A DNA stretch of 64,000 nucleotides from Methylobacter sp. KS41 (GCA_002862125.1 PHSP01000004.1:232935-296934); one strand, 5' to 3'. Shown: positions 8,148 to 18,408, counted from the first letter of the stretch. Numbers and translations are program-made. Notes: generated by a model not told the origin, from the letters alone.

Positions 8148-10435
8148 AGCAAATCGGATGCCTTTCGTCAATTTATATGGTCCTGGGCTTATTTTTATTC
8201 CAAATTTCTAGTGTTAGAGCCAATGACTTGTCTATTACGGGAGTAAACGTTGCCGCGCTTGCGGGTGACAGATTACAAATACAGCTGGAAATGAACGGCG
8301 CCGCTGTTGAACCTAACGTATTTCATACTGATAATCCCGCCCGTATCGCACTTGATTTTTCAGGGGTTAAAAATGAGCTACATAATAAAATGATTCCAGT
8401 AAATCAAGGGGCGGTACGTAGTATTTATGTTGCGGAAGCAGCTAATAGAGTGCGCGTGGTAGTGAATCTAATCGAATCATCGCCGTTTGAAACCAAAGTC
8501 GTTGGCGATAAAGTGCTGCTTACTTTAACCCGTGCAAAAATCAACGCGCCAGCCAAATTGAATTCCACTATTGATAAACCCGGAATGCCTGTTGCCGCAA
8601 AAACTGCAAATTCAGTAGTGGCTGCATTAATACCCGAGCAGATTGTCAGCGGATTTGATTTTAAACGCGGCGATAAGGGCGAAGGACGCATACTTATCTC
8701 TCTGACCAATCCCAACACCGTCGTTGACTCCAAACAGGAAGGCGGAAAAGTTGTCATTAACCTGCTAAATACCCGTCTGCCCGAAAATATGGCGAAAAGA
8801 CTCGATGTGTCTGAGTTTGCAACCCCGATAAAGTTTATTGATACGATATCATCAAATCAGGAAACCACGATTACCGTGACAACGCGAAATGATCTTTATG
8901 ATTATTCCCTGTTTCAATCCGAAGGCTTGTTGACTATTGAATTTCGGCCTTTAAGCAACGAAGAAAAAGAAGTGTTGGACAAAACCAGGGAAAAATATAC
9001 CGGCGCCAGATTGTCTTTGAACTTTCAGGATATCGAAATACGTAGCGTGATAGCAATTCTCGCCGAATTTACCGGCCAGAATATAGTTGCCGGTGATGAT
9101 GTAACGGGCACAATTACATTAAAACTGGATGATGTGCCTTGGGACGAAGCACTGGATTTTATCATGATGACGCAAGGACTGGGCAAGTATGAAACCGGTA
9201 ATGTGACGTTGATTTCACCACTGGATAAAATAAAAGATTATAAGAAAAAACAACAGGAAACCGAGGCCGTCGTTGAGGAACTGGATCCATTGGTAACTGA
9301 GTATATCAGAATCAATTACGCCAAAGCCGATGACTTCAGAAACTTGTTGTATGGCGGCAGTACCCGAACTTTTGGCAGTTGTGGCGTGGGCCGTCTATCA
9401 GGAACCTCCTCGGCTGGCGGCGGGGTATCCGGTTCCGGGATGAGTACAGGCATGAATACCGGTATGAATACCGGCATGAATTCAGGTTATGGTTCTAGTC
9501 AAAATCAAAACCAAGCTGCCGGAATGAATACTTCAGCGAACAAGAACGGCCAATTTAATCTCCTTTCTCCTCGTGGGTCAGTAGTGGTCGATGCGCGAAC
9601 GAATACCTTGATTATTCGCGAAACGACAAAGCAATTGGAAGAGATCAAGAAATTGATTCATAAACTCGATATTCCGGTCCGTCAGGTAATGATTGAGTCA
9701 AGAGTGGTTATTGCCAACAATAACTTTGCAAAAACGTTGGGGGTCAGGTTTGGCGTGGCAGGGAGTAGCATTAATTTTAATAACCCGGCCGATACTTCAA
9801 CCGGAGTAAACAATCCCATCAATGGAACTGCTGTTGTAGATAATGCGCTGGTAAGTCTTGCCACTGCTAACCCCTATGGAGCACTAGGCATGACGCTGGC
9901 AAGAGGCGCTGATTATGTGCTTAACCTTGAATTAACCGCGCTGCAGGACCAAGGACTTGGTGAACTTGTTTCCAATCCAAGAGTGATGACATCTGATCGT
10001 TGTCAGGCATCAATTAAACAGGGGTTTCAAGTGCCCTACCAATCAGGCGCATCCGCCACTACGCCGTCGAACATTCAGTTTGTAGAGGCAGTGCTGCAAC
10101 TGGACGTGCTGCCGCAAATAACACCCAGCGGGACGGTGCTTATGGATTTAAGGATCACTAAGGATGAACCAGGGACGCCTCTAATTCCTGGCGGGCAGCC
10201 TCCTATTAACACCAGGCAAATTTATACTAATGTCCTTGTAAAGGATGGCGAGACTGTTGTTCTGGGCGGGGTCTTTGATGGAACTTTACAAAATACCACC
10301 AATTCAGTGCCTTTCCTGGCCGATATACCGGGCATAGGATTCCTGTTTAAGCGGACAGTCAATCAGAATAATAAAAATGAATTGCTGATTTTTGTAACGC
10401 CGAAAATCATGACGGAAAATGCAGTACGCAATTGA
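8141..10435 (+). CDS. pilQ: Type IV pilus secretin PilQ
   Basis: PilQ forms the outer-membrane ring through which the pilus emerges. The 764 residues show a signal peptide (cleaved near SVRAND), an AMIN domain at about 30-120 (IQLEMNGAAVEPNVFHTDNPARIALDF), a second AMIN-like region, a secretin N0/STN domain near 285-360, an N1 domain, and a C-terminal secretin domain (VSNPRVMT, VPFLADIPGIGFLFK). A low-complexity Gly/Ser/Met/Asn insert near residues 410-465 contains tandem GMNT units. It is the last gene of the pil operon and is followed by a terminator hairpin. Confidence 0.96.
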   Translation: MLKQIGCLSSIYMVLGLFLFQISSVRANDLSITGVNVAALAGDRLQIQLEMNGAAVEPNVFHTDNPARIALDFSGVKNELHNKMIPVNQGAVRSIYVAEAANRVRVVVNLIESSPFETKVVGDKVLLTLTRAKINAPAKLNSTIDKPGMPVAAKTANSVVAALIPEQIVSGFDFKRGDKGEGRILISLTNPNTVVDSKQEGGKVVINLLNTRLPENMAKRLDVSEFATPIKFIDTISSNQETTITVTTRNDLYDYSLFQSEGLLTIEFRPLSNEEKEVLDKTREKYTGARLSLNFQDIEIRSVIAILAEFTGQNIVAGDDVTGTITLKLDDVPWDEALDFIMMTQGLGKYETGNVTLISPLDKIKDYKKKQQETEAVVEELDPLVTEYIRINYAKADDFRNLLYGGSTRTFGSCGVGRLSGTSSAGGGVSGSGMSTGMNTGMNTGMNSGYGSSQNQNQAAGMNTSANKNGQFNLLSPRGSVVVDARTNTLIIRETTKQLEEIKKLIHKLDIPVRQVMIESRVVIANNNFAKTLGVRFGVAGSSINFNNPADTSTGVNNPINGTAVVDNALVSLATANPYGALGMTLARGADYVLNLELTALQDQGLGELVSNPRVMTSDRCQASIKQGFQVPYQSGASATTPSNIQFVEAVLQLDVLPQITPSGTVLMDLRITKDEPGTPLIPGGQPPINTRQIYTNVLVKDGETVVLGGVFDGTLQNTTNSVPFLADIPGIGFLFKRTVNQNNKNELLIFVTPKIMTENAVRN

Positions 10436-10453
10436 TTGTTTCCACCGCGGATA

Positions 10454-10484
10454 AAAAGGGGCATAATCCCTTCCCCTTTTATTA
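10454..10484 (+). terminator. Intrinsic terminator after pilQ
   Basis: AAAAGGGG (10454-10461) pairs with CCCCTTTT (10473-10480) over an 11-base loop, followed by ATT. It lies 19 bp after the pilQ stop. The arms are symmetrical A/U-flanked, so it could work in both directions. Confidence 0.6.
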
Positions 10485-10549
10485 AGTTTTAATCTTATAA
10501 TGTGCCGCAGAACTGTAAAAGCCAGCTTAAAGTCAATCAATGGCATGTG

Positions 10550-10566
10550 GTTTACATAAAGTAAAC
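10550..10566. promoter_or_regulatory. Small inverted repeat upstream of aroK
   Basis: GTTTAC and GTAAAC flank a 5-base spacer. Such short dyads are typical operator half-sites, but no regulator is indicated. It stands next to the larger palindrome at 10580-10609. Confidence 0.3.
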
Positions 10567-10579
10567 TTCTCTAATTGCC

Positions 10580-10609
10580 AGTTCAAATAAACCACGGTTT
10601 ATTTGAACT
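10580..10609. repeat. Perfect 14-bp inverted repeat with 2-bp centre upstream of aroK
   Basis: AGTTCAAATAAACC is followed after AC by its exact reverse complement. The 30-bp dyad lies in the 371-bp pilQ-aroK gap, 200 bp before aroK. It has no T-tract, so it is more likely a protein-binding site or a cruciform-forming repeat than a terminator. The rest of the gap shows only a weak promoter candidate (TTGAAT at 10702, TATTTA at 10726). Confidence 0.5.
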
Positions 10610-10809
10610 ATAAGACGCTTTGTGCCGCATAATAGTTTTAATCATGTCTCCGACTACACCCATCGGGCGATAATCTTCCGGCGGAAAGTGCGCTTAGCAA
10701 ATTGAATTCGCTATGAACTAAAAACTATTTATTACGATAGCCCTATAAAAGACTATCAAATTTTAATGCCTCCATTAAAAGGGAGATTTTAAACCAGCAC
10801 GGTATTTTG

Positions 10810-11334
10810 ATGACAAGATCAGAAAATATATATTTAGTTGGCCTCATGGGTGCCGGAAAAACGACAATTGGCCGCCAGTTGGCAAAATCGCTGACTGTAC
10901 CTTTTTATGACAGTGACAAGGCGATTGAAGAAAGTACAGGCGTGGACATTCCAACCATTTTTGAATTTGAAGGGGAAGAAGGATTCAGGGACCGCGAACA
11001 GAAAATGATTAAGCAATTAACCCAATTGAAAGGCATTGTCCTGGCTACAGGCGGCGGCGCGATTTTACGTGAAGAAAACCGCCGGTTATTAAAAGAAAAT
11101 GGCTTTATTGTCTATTTGCAATGCTCAGTAGAAAGAATATTGGAGCGGACGCGAAGAGATACGCAACGTCCCTTGTTGAAATCTGAAAATCCCAAGGAAC
11201 GCATAGAAACCTTATTTGCAGAGCGCGAGCATCTTTATCTATCATGCGCGGACTTCAGCATTGATACCGGTGTTATGCAAAGCAAAGCCGTAGTCAGCCA
11301 TATCCTGGAAGAATATAGATCCGCTAATCGTTAA
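10810..11334 (+). CDS. aroK: Shikimate kinase
   Basis: Shikimate kinase phosphorylates shikimate with ATP, step five of chorismate synthesis, in the cytoplasm. The 174 residues contain the Walker A loop GLMGAGKTT (residues 11-19), the shikimate-binding DSDK and FRDREQKMI segments, GGGAI (near residue 80) and the adenine-lid [10 protein letters not shown] start at the ATG at 10810; a TTG codon immediately before it is also in frame. It is followed five bases later by aroB, the usual pair. Confidence 0.95.
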   Translation: MTRSENIYLVGLMGAGKTTIGRQLAKSLTVPFYDSDKAIEESTGVDIPTIFEFEGEEGFRDREQKMIKQLTQLKGIVLATGGGAILREENRRLLKENGFIVYLQCSVERILERTRRDTQRPLLKSENPKERIETLFAEREHLYLSCADFSIDTGVMQSKAVVSHILEEYRSANR

Positions 11335-11339
11335 AGCAG

Positions 11340-12419
11340 ATGAAAAAATTATTAGTAGAGTTAGGTGATCGCAGTTACCCTATTTATATAGGCGCTGGTT
11401 TATTAAACCAGCCTGAGCTATTGTCACAGCATATCAAGGCTAGGCAGGTCGTTATTGTTAGCAATGCAACGATCGCCCCTTTGTATTTGGATAAAATTCT
11501 AAAGAACTTGCTTAAGTTTGATGTTGAAACCGTAATATTGCCGGATGGCGAGCAATTCAAGACCTTAGAGTATGTTACGCGCATTTTTGACAAATTGCTG
11601 GCTTGTAAATTTAGCCGCAATGCCACTTTAATCGCTTTGGGAGGCGGCGTTATTGGCGATATGGGCGGCTTTGCCGCCGCCTGCTATCAGCGCGGCATCG
11701 CTTTTCTACAAATACCCACAACCTTATTGGCGCAAGTTGATTCTTCGGTTGGCGGAAAAACCGGCGTGAACCATCCCTTGGGTAAAAACATGATCGGCGC
11801 TTTTTATCAGCCCCAATGTGTCATAGCCGATGCCGATGTTCTGGATACATTGGATGACCGGCAGTTATCCGCTGGATTGGCCGAAGTTATTAAATATGGC
11901 CTAATTAGGGATATCGGATTCTTTGAGTGGCTGGAAAATAATATCAACAAATTATTGGCCAGGGACAAAAACGCCCTGGCTTATGCCATTGAGCAGTCAT
12001 GCCTTAATAAAGCCGATGTCGTCGCTGAAGACGAAACCGAAACCGGCGTTAGGGCGACATTAAATTTAGGCCATACCTTTGGTCATGCGATTGAAACAGG
12101 TACGGGTTACGGGACTTATCTGCACGGCGAAGCAGTGGCTATAGGAACATGCCAGGCAGCGGATCTTTCCAGAAGAAAAGGCTGGTTAAATGATGCCGAT
12201 GTGGAAAGAATTATCACGCTATTTAAAAGATGCAACTTACCGGCCTATCCGCCTGAAGAAATAGACTCGGATCGATTTTTAGAATTGATGTCTGTTGACA
12301 AGAAGAATGTGAACGGTCAAATCAGGCTTATTCTGTTAACAAAAATAGGTGCCGCTACATTGCCAATCGATGTTGACTTAAATTCATTGAAACAGACGCT
12401 TAATACTTATGGCAGGTAA
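11340..12419 (+). CDS. aroB: 3-dehydroquinate synthase
   Basis: AroB converts 3-deoxy-arabino-heptulosonate 7-phosphate to 3-dehydroquinate with catalytic NAD and a divalent metal. Its 359 residues are normal length and show [11 protein letters not shown], the NAD-binding [39 protein letters not shown], and metal ligands in [10 protein letters not shown] and [12 protein letters not shown]. It starts five bases after aroK and overlaps the next gene by 11 bases, so the three genes form one operon. Confidence 0.96.
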   Translation: MKKLLVELGDRSYPIYIGAGLLNQPELLSQHIKARQVVIVSNATIAPLYLDKILKNLLKFDVETVILPDGEQFKTLEYVTRIFDKLLACKFSRNATLIALGGGVIGDMGGFAAACYQRGIAFLQIPTTLLAQVDSSVGGKTGVNHPLGKNMIGAFYQPQCVIADADVLDTLDDRQLSAGLAEVIKYGLIRDIGFFEWLENNINKLLARDKNALAYAIEQSCLNKADVVAEDETETGVRATLNLGHTFGHAIETGTGYGTYLHGEAVAIGTCQAADLSRRKGWLNDADVERIITLFKRCNLPAYPPEEIDSDRFLELMSVDKKNVNGQIRLILLTKIGAATLPIDVDLNSLKQTLNTYGR

Positions 12420-13311
12420 TGATGCCTTTACGTATCATGTAAAGAAACAGTTCATTGATCAAAAGAACAGAGCTGTTCATTCTTTGATAACAGAGGAACG
12501 CATACGCAAGCTGGAATTAATAACTCACCTGATTTCCAACTCAAAGAAAGCGATAGTCGTTTGCGGACCTGAAGGTGTAGGAAAATCAACTATGTTAAAG
12601 GTTTTGCAGGAGCGCAAGATCGATTCATGGCTTTGTTGTCCTGTGCAAGGCAACGCCGAGTTAAGTTTCGAAACGATTCAGGAACAGTTCGTCGAATTTT
12701 TTAAGCCAATCAAGCAGTTCCCACAGAATCGGGTTCCTTCAGGAGCTAATAACCGGCTTGAAAACCAACTCAGAAAAATAGTTTTATTGATTGATGAGAC
12801 GGGAGATTTAGCTCCAGGCCTGATAAATAAAATCATTGAATATGCAGCGAGATATCCTGTTTTACGAGTGATTTTTGTTTTAACTCATAATGAATTGATT
12901 GTAAAAAACAGCTCGGATAATGCGCTTGATGATTGTCACTTAATTGAAATCCCGCCCTTCTCAGAAAAACAATGCGGTGAATTTTTACAGTATTTAGCTG
13001 CAAATCCGCAATCGCAAGTAGTCGTTAATGAAATCAGTGACGACTTGATAGCATCTCTTTATCGCGATACGCAAGGCATTCCAGGCCGGATTATCGCGGA
13101 ATTACCCGTTTTGGAAGAAACTGGAAAAAGTAACAATTTATTGCAAAGTGAGAATTCACTAGGGATTCTTATTGCCGCCGTTGCCGGATTAGTCGTTCTG
13201 GCGCTTGGCGTTCAGTGGTTTAGCGGCTCGAAATATAATATTAAACCCACGCCAACACCCGCTCCGGATATAACAAAGTCAGTCAGCATCGACAGCGGCG
13301 AGAAAAAATAG
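12409..13311 (+). CDS. DamX-like membrane-anchored AAA ATPase lacking a SPOR domain
   Basis: The position after aroB is the damX position of gamma-proteobacteria. The 300 residues contain a Walker A motif (GPEGVGKST, about 52-60), a Walker B-like VLLIDETGD near 130, and one membrane helix at about 248-270 ([17 protein letters not shown]) followed by a short Pro-rich periplasmic tail. E. coli DamX has a C-terminal SPOR domain that binds denuded glycan at the septum; here the tail is only about 30 residues and no SPOR domain is seen. A role in division is therefore inferred from synteny only. Confidence 0.75.
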   Translation: MAGNDAFTYHVKKQFIDQKNRAVHSLITEERIRKLELITHLISNSKKAIVVCGPEGVGKSTMLKVLQERKIDSWLCCPVQGNAELSFETIQEQFVEFFKPIKQFPQNRVPSGANNRLENQLRKIVLLIDETGDLAPGLINKIIEYAARYPVLRVIFVLTHNELIVKNSSDNALDDCHLIEIPPFSEKQCGEFLQYLAANPQSQVVVNEISDDLIASLYRDTQGIPGRIIAELPVLEETGKSNNLLQSENSLGILIAAVAGLVVLALGVQWFSGSKYNIKPTPTPAPDITKSVSIDSGEKK

Positions 13312-13399
13312 CGCTATTAAATAACTTTTGGAGAAGAGAAGCCGTCCAGGCAGCCGTTTTTCAACATAAGAAATTTTTAAACCTTCATAACCAAGCATA

Positions 13400-14464
13400 A
13401 TGACAGCATTAAAAAACGACACCTTTATCAGGGCCCTTTTAAAACAACCTGTTGATCGCACGCCTGTATGGATGATGCGTCAGGCCGGCAGATATTTACC
13501 GGAATACAGAAAAATCAGGGAACAAGCCGGAAGTTTTTTAAATCTGTGCACGAATCCTGAATTAGCCTGCGAGGTAACTCTGCAACCGCTGCGGCGCTTT
13601 GATTTTGATGCAGCCATTCTGTTTTCGGACATATTGACTATTCCCGATGCCATGGGCCTGGGCCTTTATTTTACCGAAGGCGAAGGACCTAAATTTAAAT
13701 ATCCTGTGAAAACAGAAGCCGATGTTAAAAAGCTGCCAATTCCAGACCCGGCTGCCGATTTGCGTTATGTCATTGATGCGGTCCGGTTAATCAGAAAAAA
13801 TCTACAGGGCAGCGTGCCGTTAATCGGCTTTTCAGGAAGCCCCTGGACCTTGGCGACTTATATGGTTGAGGGCGGCAGCAGCAAAAGTTTTCAGAAAGTT
13901 AAAGGCTTAATGTATGAACAACCCGCATTATTACATATCATGCTGGATAAACTGGCGCAATCAGTAGCCTCTTACTTAAATGCCCAGATTGAAGCAGGCG
14001 CACAAGCAGTCATGTTATTTGATACCTGGGGAGGCATGTTAACATCCGAAGATTATATCGAGTTTTCATTATATTACGCCAAACAAGTCAGAGCATTGCT
14101 TAAAACCGATGCCGCAGGTCAGCAAGTTCCAAGCATTTTATTTACCAAAGGCGGCGGGCTTTGGTTGGAAGCCATGACCGACGCTGGTTATGATGCGCTG
14201 GGTTTGGATTGGCAGACAGATATACAAAAAGCGCGCGCCAGAGTCGGCGATCAAGTAGCCTTGCAGGGTAACATGGATCCCGTCGCTCTTTATGCGCAAC
14301 CGGAAATAATCGTCGACAAAGTCAAATCCATTTTGCATAAATACGGAGCGGGTTCCGGGCATGTATTCAATCTGGGGCATGGTATTTTGCCGGACATTAA
14401 TCCCGATCATGTCAAAGCCATGGTCGATGCCGTGCATGAATACAGCCCGGCCTATCACCAGTAG
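13400..14464 (+). CDS. hemE: Uroporphyrinogen decarboxylase
   Basis: HemE removes four carboxyl groups from uroporphyrinogen III to give coproporphyrinogen III in haem synthesis. The 354 residues include the substrate-binding signature [18 protein letters not shown] near the N-terminus, [29 protein letters not shown], and the C-terminal [15 protein letters not shown]. Length and motifs are typical. It starts 88 bases after the damX-like gene and may be read with it. Confidence 0.96.
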   Translation: MTALKNDTFIRALLKQPVDRTPVWMMRQAGRYLPEYRKIREQAGSFLNLCTNPELACEVTLQPLRRFDFDAAILFSDILTIPDAMGLGLYFTEGEGPKFKYPVKTEADVKKLPIPDPAADLRYVIDAVRLIRKNLQGSVPLIGFSGSPWTLATYMVEGGSSKSFQKVKGLMYEQPALLHIMLDKLAQSVASYLNAQIEAGAQAVMLFDTWGGMLTSEDYIEFSLYYAKQVRALLKTDAAGQQVPSILFTKGGGLWLEAMTDAGYDALGLDWQTDIQKARARVGDQVALQGNMDPVALYAQPEIIVDKVKSILHKYGAGSGHVFNLGHGILPDINPDHVKAMVDAVHEYSPAYHQ

Positions 14465-14485
14465 CCATACATATAGGATACAACA

Positions 14486-14953
14486 ATGAAAGTTTTAAAA
14501 ATTTTTCTGGCGATTGCTTTGTTCGTTTTCAATGCCGGTATAAAGGCCGAAACCATTGATGCAGGCAAACCAGCAGATATTGTTGTCTATAGAAGTCCGG
14601 CCTGTAATTGTTGCGAAAAATGGCTGGAACATTTGAAAACAAACAATTTTAATGTTAAAGACATCGTTAGCAATGATATCCAGGCAATAAAAAATAAACA
14701 TGGCGTTCCACAAGCTATAGCCTCCTGTCACACGGCTCTGGTCAACGGTTATGTGATAGAAGGTCATGTCCCCGCCAATGACATCATGAAGCTTTTGAAA
14801 ACGAAGCCAAAAATAACCGGGATCGCGGTTCCCGGCATGCCCAGCGGTACGCCGGGAATGGAAATGGGCGGCCAAAAAGACGCCTATAATGTTATGAGCT
14901 TCGACAAAGAAAATCATTATGAAGTTTTTAACAGCTACGAAGGAACGCAGTAA
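14486..14953 (+). CDS. DUF411 metal-binding periplasmic protein
   Basis: The 155 residues begin with a signal peptide ending near GIKAE and contain the DUF411 core: YRSPACNCCEKW with a CxCC cluster (near residues 36-39), IASCHTALVNGYVIEGHVPA, and GIAVPGMPSGTPGME. DUF411 proteins are associated with copper handling in the periplasm; the Cys and His residues are likely ligands. It follows hemE by 21 bases. Copper handling would suit a methane oxidiser, but the exact role is not known. Confidence 0.85.
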   Translation: MKVLKIFLAIALFVFNAGIKAETIDAGKPADIVVYRSPACNCCEKWLEHLKTNNFNVKDIVSNDIQAIKNKHGVPQAIASCHTALVNGYVIEGHVPANDIMKLLKTKPKITGIAVPGMPSGTPGMEMGGQKDAYNVMSFDKENHYEVFNSYEGTQ

Positions 14954-14964
14954 TTCCAGCGTTT

Positions 14965-14973
14965 GGTATAATG
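14965..14973 (+). promoter_or_regulatory. Extended -10 promoter element
   Basis: TGGTATAAT is a perfect extended -10 sequence directly after the DUF411 gene. No matching -35 is visible. It could start transcription towards the tRNA-Thr gene, although a closer promoter exists at 15084-15112. Confidence 0.35.
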
Positions 14974-15083
14974 TCGACTTTAATCGGAGGCGTTTGCAAT
15001 ACCTTGGGTAAATGCACTTCTACAGCACTTTCCCGGCATTAACCGGAATGGCTTTGATACGTGATAACAAGTTGCTAAACTAC

Positions 15084-15112
15084 TTGGTTGTATTCAAATC
15101 GATGCCTAAATA
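15084..15112 (+). promoter_or_regulatory. Probable promoter of tRNA-Thr
   Basis: TTGGTT (15084-15089) and TAAATA (15107-15112) are separated by 17 bp. The predicted start point is about ten bases before the mature tRNA 5' end. Confidence 0.45.
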
Positions 15113-15130
15113 AAGTTCATTTTTCTAATT

Positions 15131-15206
<76 letters not shown>

Positions 15207-15208
15207 TT

Positions 15209-16105
15209 ATTGGTTTAAGTACGCGCACGCTCCAGCGCTGGCGGCAACCCGAAGAACTCCAGGCAGACGGACGGATGACTCGAGCCTTCACGCCCGCCAA
15301 TAAGCTATCCTCGGCAGAACGCGCGCAGGTCATCGCCACCGCCAATTGCGAGGAGTTTAAACAGTTAACACCGCACCAGATTGTACCGCGCTTGGCTGAG
15401 CGAGGGGAATACCTCGCCTCGGAATCCACTTTTTATCGTATTCTAAAAGCTGAGAACCAACTGGCTCATCGCCATGCCAGTCAACCACCCCGGCAGGTTT
15501 CAAAACCCAAGGCCTTATCAGCAACAGCGCCCAATCAACTGTATAGCTGGGATATTACCTATCTGACGACCGCCGTCAAAGGTCAATTCTTCTATCTGTA
15601 CCTTTTTATGGATATTTTTAGCCGGAAAATAGTCGGTTGGCAGGTCTACATGGAAGAAAACAGTGCCTATGCGGCCGACGTCATCCGCGATATTTGCCGA
15701 CGTGAAGGCATTACCGAGGGACAAGTGATCTTACATTCTGACAATGGCAGTCCGATGAAAGGTGCCACTATGCTGGCAACCCTTCAGCAGCTCGGCGTCA
15801 TGCCCTCCTTGAGCCGCCCGTCAGTCAGCAATGACAATCCCTATTCAGAAGCCTTGTTCAAAACCTTGAAATATCGCCCTGAATATCCTTTGCAACCCTT
15901 CTCTACGCTATCAGAAGCCAGAGCATGGGTGACGGATTTTGTGGCTTGGTACAACCTTGAGCATCGGCACAGTAGCATCCATTTTGTAACCCCAGCACGA
16001 TGGAGTAAGGAAATCAGAAACTGGGAATGGCAAGCAGAGGTGTTCTTAAATCCCGATAAGCCGAGCGCTCAGCCGGCAAATTGTACGACCAATAGTATTC
16101 ATTAA
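15209..16105 (+). mobile_element. IS3-superfamily element, 5'-truncated at tRNA-Thr
   Basis: The coding frame is open from directly after the tRNA (GLSTRTLQRWRQPEELQ is the tail of a DNA-binding helix) into the transposase. The 5' part of the element and its left terminal repeat are missing, so the junction lies at the tRNA 3' end. The right terminus is not resolved. Confidence 0.7.
15275..16105 (+). CDS. IS3-type transposase (integrase catalytic core), probably 5'-truncated
   Basis: The 276 residues contain an rve integrase core: D in YSWDITYL, D in VILHSDNGSPMKG, and E in NPYSEALFKTLKYRPEY, followed by the WYNLEHRHSSIHFVTP segment. The DDE triad is complete. The ATG at 15275 is internal: the same frame runs back to about 15209 and encodes the end of a helix-turn-helix region, so the real start has been lost. 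The protein is unlikely to be functional without its DNA-binding part. Confidence 0.8.
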   Translation: MTRAFTPANKLSSAERAQVIATANCEEFKQLTPHQIVPRLAERGEYLASESTFYRILKAENQLAHRHASQPPRQVSKPKALSATAPNQLYSWDITYLTTAVKGQFFYLYLFMDIFSRKIVGWQVYMEENSAYAADVIRDICRREGITEGQVILHSDNGSPMKGATMLATLQQLGVMPSLSRPSVSNDNPYSEALFKTLKYRPEYPLQPFSTLSEARAWVTDFVAWYNLEHRHSSIHFVTPARWSKEIRNWEWQAEVFLNPDKPSAQPANCTTNSIH

Positions 16106-16144
16106 TTTTCATCATAGACGACAAGTACTTTGACATTTTCCGAT

Positions 16145-16360
16145 CAATACGCCAGTGAAACTGTCACTGGTGAATTGAGGGCCCTGGCCGGTATTGAAGA
16201 TCTCCGGCGCACCATGGTTCTTGATGGCTTCTTCCAAACAATCCACACAGAATCCAGCATCCATAGTGTTCGACAATCGCCATGACAGTATCTTGCGGCT
16301 GTACCAGTCAATAATCGCAACCAGATACACAAATCCGTGCCGTAGTCGAATGTATACTTC
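16145..16360 (-). pseudogene. IS3-family transposase fragment (orfB middle)
   Basis: On the minus strand YIRLRHGFVYLVAIIDWYSR leads into KILSWRLSNTMDAGFCVDCLEEAI, the central part of an IS3-family orfB. The second catalytic position reads NTGQGPQF where an Asp (NTDQGSQF) is expected. Both ends are missing. It is a dead remnant wedged between the IS3 element on its left and the IS1634 element on its right. Confidence 0.75.
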
Positions 16361-16463
16361 ACGCGGTCACGCCTGCGGATTTTTCAAAGAGCTGGAATCT
16401 TAGATTTAACCCATCTTCGTGAATTCTACTGATAATTTCTTGTTATTTCAATAAGTTAAAATT

Positions 16464-18350
16464 TTAATTTATCTCAAATGGCACTACATATTTTTTCTTA
16501 TCAATAATCGTCTTACATTTACCTATCAGGTCAGGTTTGATACTTAAGGCTGCGTATAGTTGTTTTTGGCGTGTTTCGGCTTGGGTTGTTGTGCGCAGGT
16601 GAATGGTCTTATTATCCTCTGTCGGCAAGGTAATCGTGAGGCGTTGTTGGGTCGACATAATGTTGCGTATGCTGTCCCAGCTTAAATGGATACCCTGCTG
16701 CTTGAGTTGATAGCGCAGGGTATGCACCAGATGGTAGGCCATTAAAGTAATGAACAAGTGTCCGGTGACGCGTTCTTCTTTATGGTGGAAAACTGGACGT
16801 AAGCCGAGGTCGGTTTTCAAGCTTCTGAACGTGGCTTCGATCTCGGTCAGCATGATATAGGTTGACCACAATTGTTCTTCCGACCAGTCCGGAGTAGTGG
16901 TTCTCAGGCAGTAAACTCCGCAGTGCCGGTCTTTTTGTTCACTTTTGGGTTCACGCTGCCATTCAATACGGATGGCGTTGTTTTTCGCGTCATCAGCAAT
17001 GACTTCAATGCGGTAGTCTTGCGCGACGCGGCTGTTTTTTTCGCGCAGCCGGCCAATGCGTTCGAGTATTTTCGCGTAGTTTTTGATCGTGCCTTTTTTG
17101 TCCAAACCGGCATGGAGCTTGTCGAGCCCCTCTTCCAGACGAACGTGGAAGCGGTTGCGGATGGCCTGTTCTTTTTTGGCTTTTTGATCGGAGTGGCAAT
17201 AGAGCCGGGTTTCCCCGGTTTCTGCATCGATTGTGCGGTAAACGCTGACTTTGCTCTGTCCGGTTTCCCTAACCAGTACGGCATTATCCTGGTCTCTGGG
17301 ATCTTGTAGGTAGCGTTCCCGGCTGACCACCAGGTAAAGATAACCGCGCGCGCTTAACCAGGCGAGATTGTCAGCGCTGGCAATGCCGGCATCCATGATA
17401 ATGACCGGTTTTTCTCCGGCTAATGGATTTTTCCCCTGCAGACCGTCCAGCATCAGCGCCAACGTGGCGGGCTCGCTGGCGTTGCCTGGAAAGACCTGGC
17501 TGCTGAGCGGGAAGCCATTGCCATCCAGAACCAGACCTAAGGTCACCAATGGGCAATCACGGCGTTTTTCTTTGGAGCGGCCGAACCGGGCCTTGGGGTT
17601 TTGGGCGCACTGGCCTTCAAAATAGGTGTTGGTCAAGTCGTACAAGACGATGCTCCGGTTTAAATCGAATAAGGTCTGCTCCTGAGCACCCAGAAAAGTT
17701 TCCAGCGCCGACTGGTGTTTGAGCAACTTATCGCTGATGGTGTACAGGCGCGTCAGACTGGTGCTGCCGTAGTCATGATCAAGCAGTTCACCCAGGCCGG
17801 TACGTGCTTGCAGCCAGTCATGGGTCTGCAGTTCGCTGCCGGGTGAAATCATGCGCCCTATGATGCTGCCCAATGCCGCCGCGGCATCGATTTTGTTAAA
17901 GCCCAGTGCGGCAAGCTTCTGATCCAGCTGCAACTGCATGACCGCATGCAACGCCAACGTTTCCCCGCCGATGCTGCGGGCTTGATGGGCTTCGATATGA
18001 TTAATGCCGACACTATGATAATCCTGCCCGGGCGTCGCTGCCGCCACCGGTTGCGCCAGTTTCGCGATGATGAGGTCGCTATAGCGCACGGCGGCGGCCT
18101 CCAGAAGTTGACCGGCATCATCCTCTAAATGAAACAACTCGTCTTGGCGCGGCGCTGAGCCTTGCAGAAGCTGTTCAATTCTGGCCGCAAGCAAGGGCCA
18201 GTGCGCGGGCTCAATGGCAAAGTCTTTGCCCAGATTGAGTAGCGTACGTTGCTTGACTTGTGTTCCCTCACGCACGGATTCAACGATCCGATAGGTATAG
18301 GAATCTTCGCCATGATCCGCTGTTTTGGTTTTGGTTCTTCGAATATACAT
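16464..18350 (-). CDS. IS1634-family transposase
   Basis: The 628-residue protein started at the ATG (complement 18348-18350) begins MYIRRTKTKTADHGED, the usual IS1634 N-terminus; an in-frame start 42 bases upstream lacks support. It has YDLTNTYFEGQ, GLVLDGNGFPLSSQVFPGN, VIIMDAGIAS (DDE aspartates) and the late EATFRSLKTDLGLRPVFH segment with the acidic residue. The frame is intact, so it may be active. The 11-mer ATGGCACTACA occurs at 16478 within the coding end and again at 18403 beyond the start. Confidence 0.9.
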   Translation of the reverse strand: MYIRRTKTKTADHGEDSYTYRIVESVREGTQVKQRTLLNLGKDFAIEPAHWPLLAARIEQLLQGSAPRQDELFHLEDDAGQLLEAAAVRYSDLIIAKLAQPVAAATPGQDYHSVGINHIEAHQARSIGGETLALHAVMQLQLDQKLAALGFNKIDAAAALGSIIGRMISPGSELQTHDWLQARTGLGELLDHDYGSTSLTRLYTISDKLLKHQSALETFLGAQEQTLFDLNRSIVLYDLTNTYFEGQCAQNPKARFGRSKEKRRDCPLVTLGLVLDGNGFPLSSQVFPGNASEPATLALMLDGLQGKNPLAGEKPVIIMDAGIASADNLAWLSARGYLYLVVSRERYLQDPRDQDNAVLVRETGQSKVSVYRTIDAETGETRLYCHSDQKAKKEQAIRNRFHVRLEEGLDKLHAGLDKKGTIKNYAKILERIGRLREKNSRVAQDYRIEVIADDAKNNAIRIEWQREPKSEQKDRHCGVYCLRTTTPDWSEEQLWSTYIMLTEIEATFRSLKTDLGLRPVFHHKEERVTGHLFITLMAYHLVHTLRYQLKQQGIHLSWDSIRNIMSTQQRLTITLPTEDNKTIHLRTTTQAETRQKQLYAALSIKPDLIGKCKTIIDKKKYVVPFEIN

Positions 18351-18408
18351 GGCTCTAGCATGGGCGCTATTCCGGAAAAAATCAAGATGCAAACCTAAAT
18401 GGATGGCA

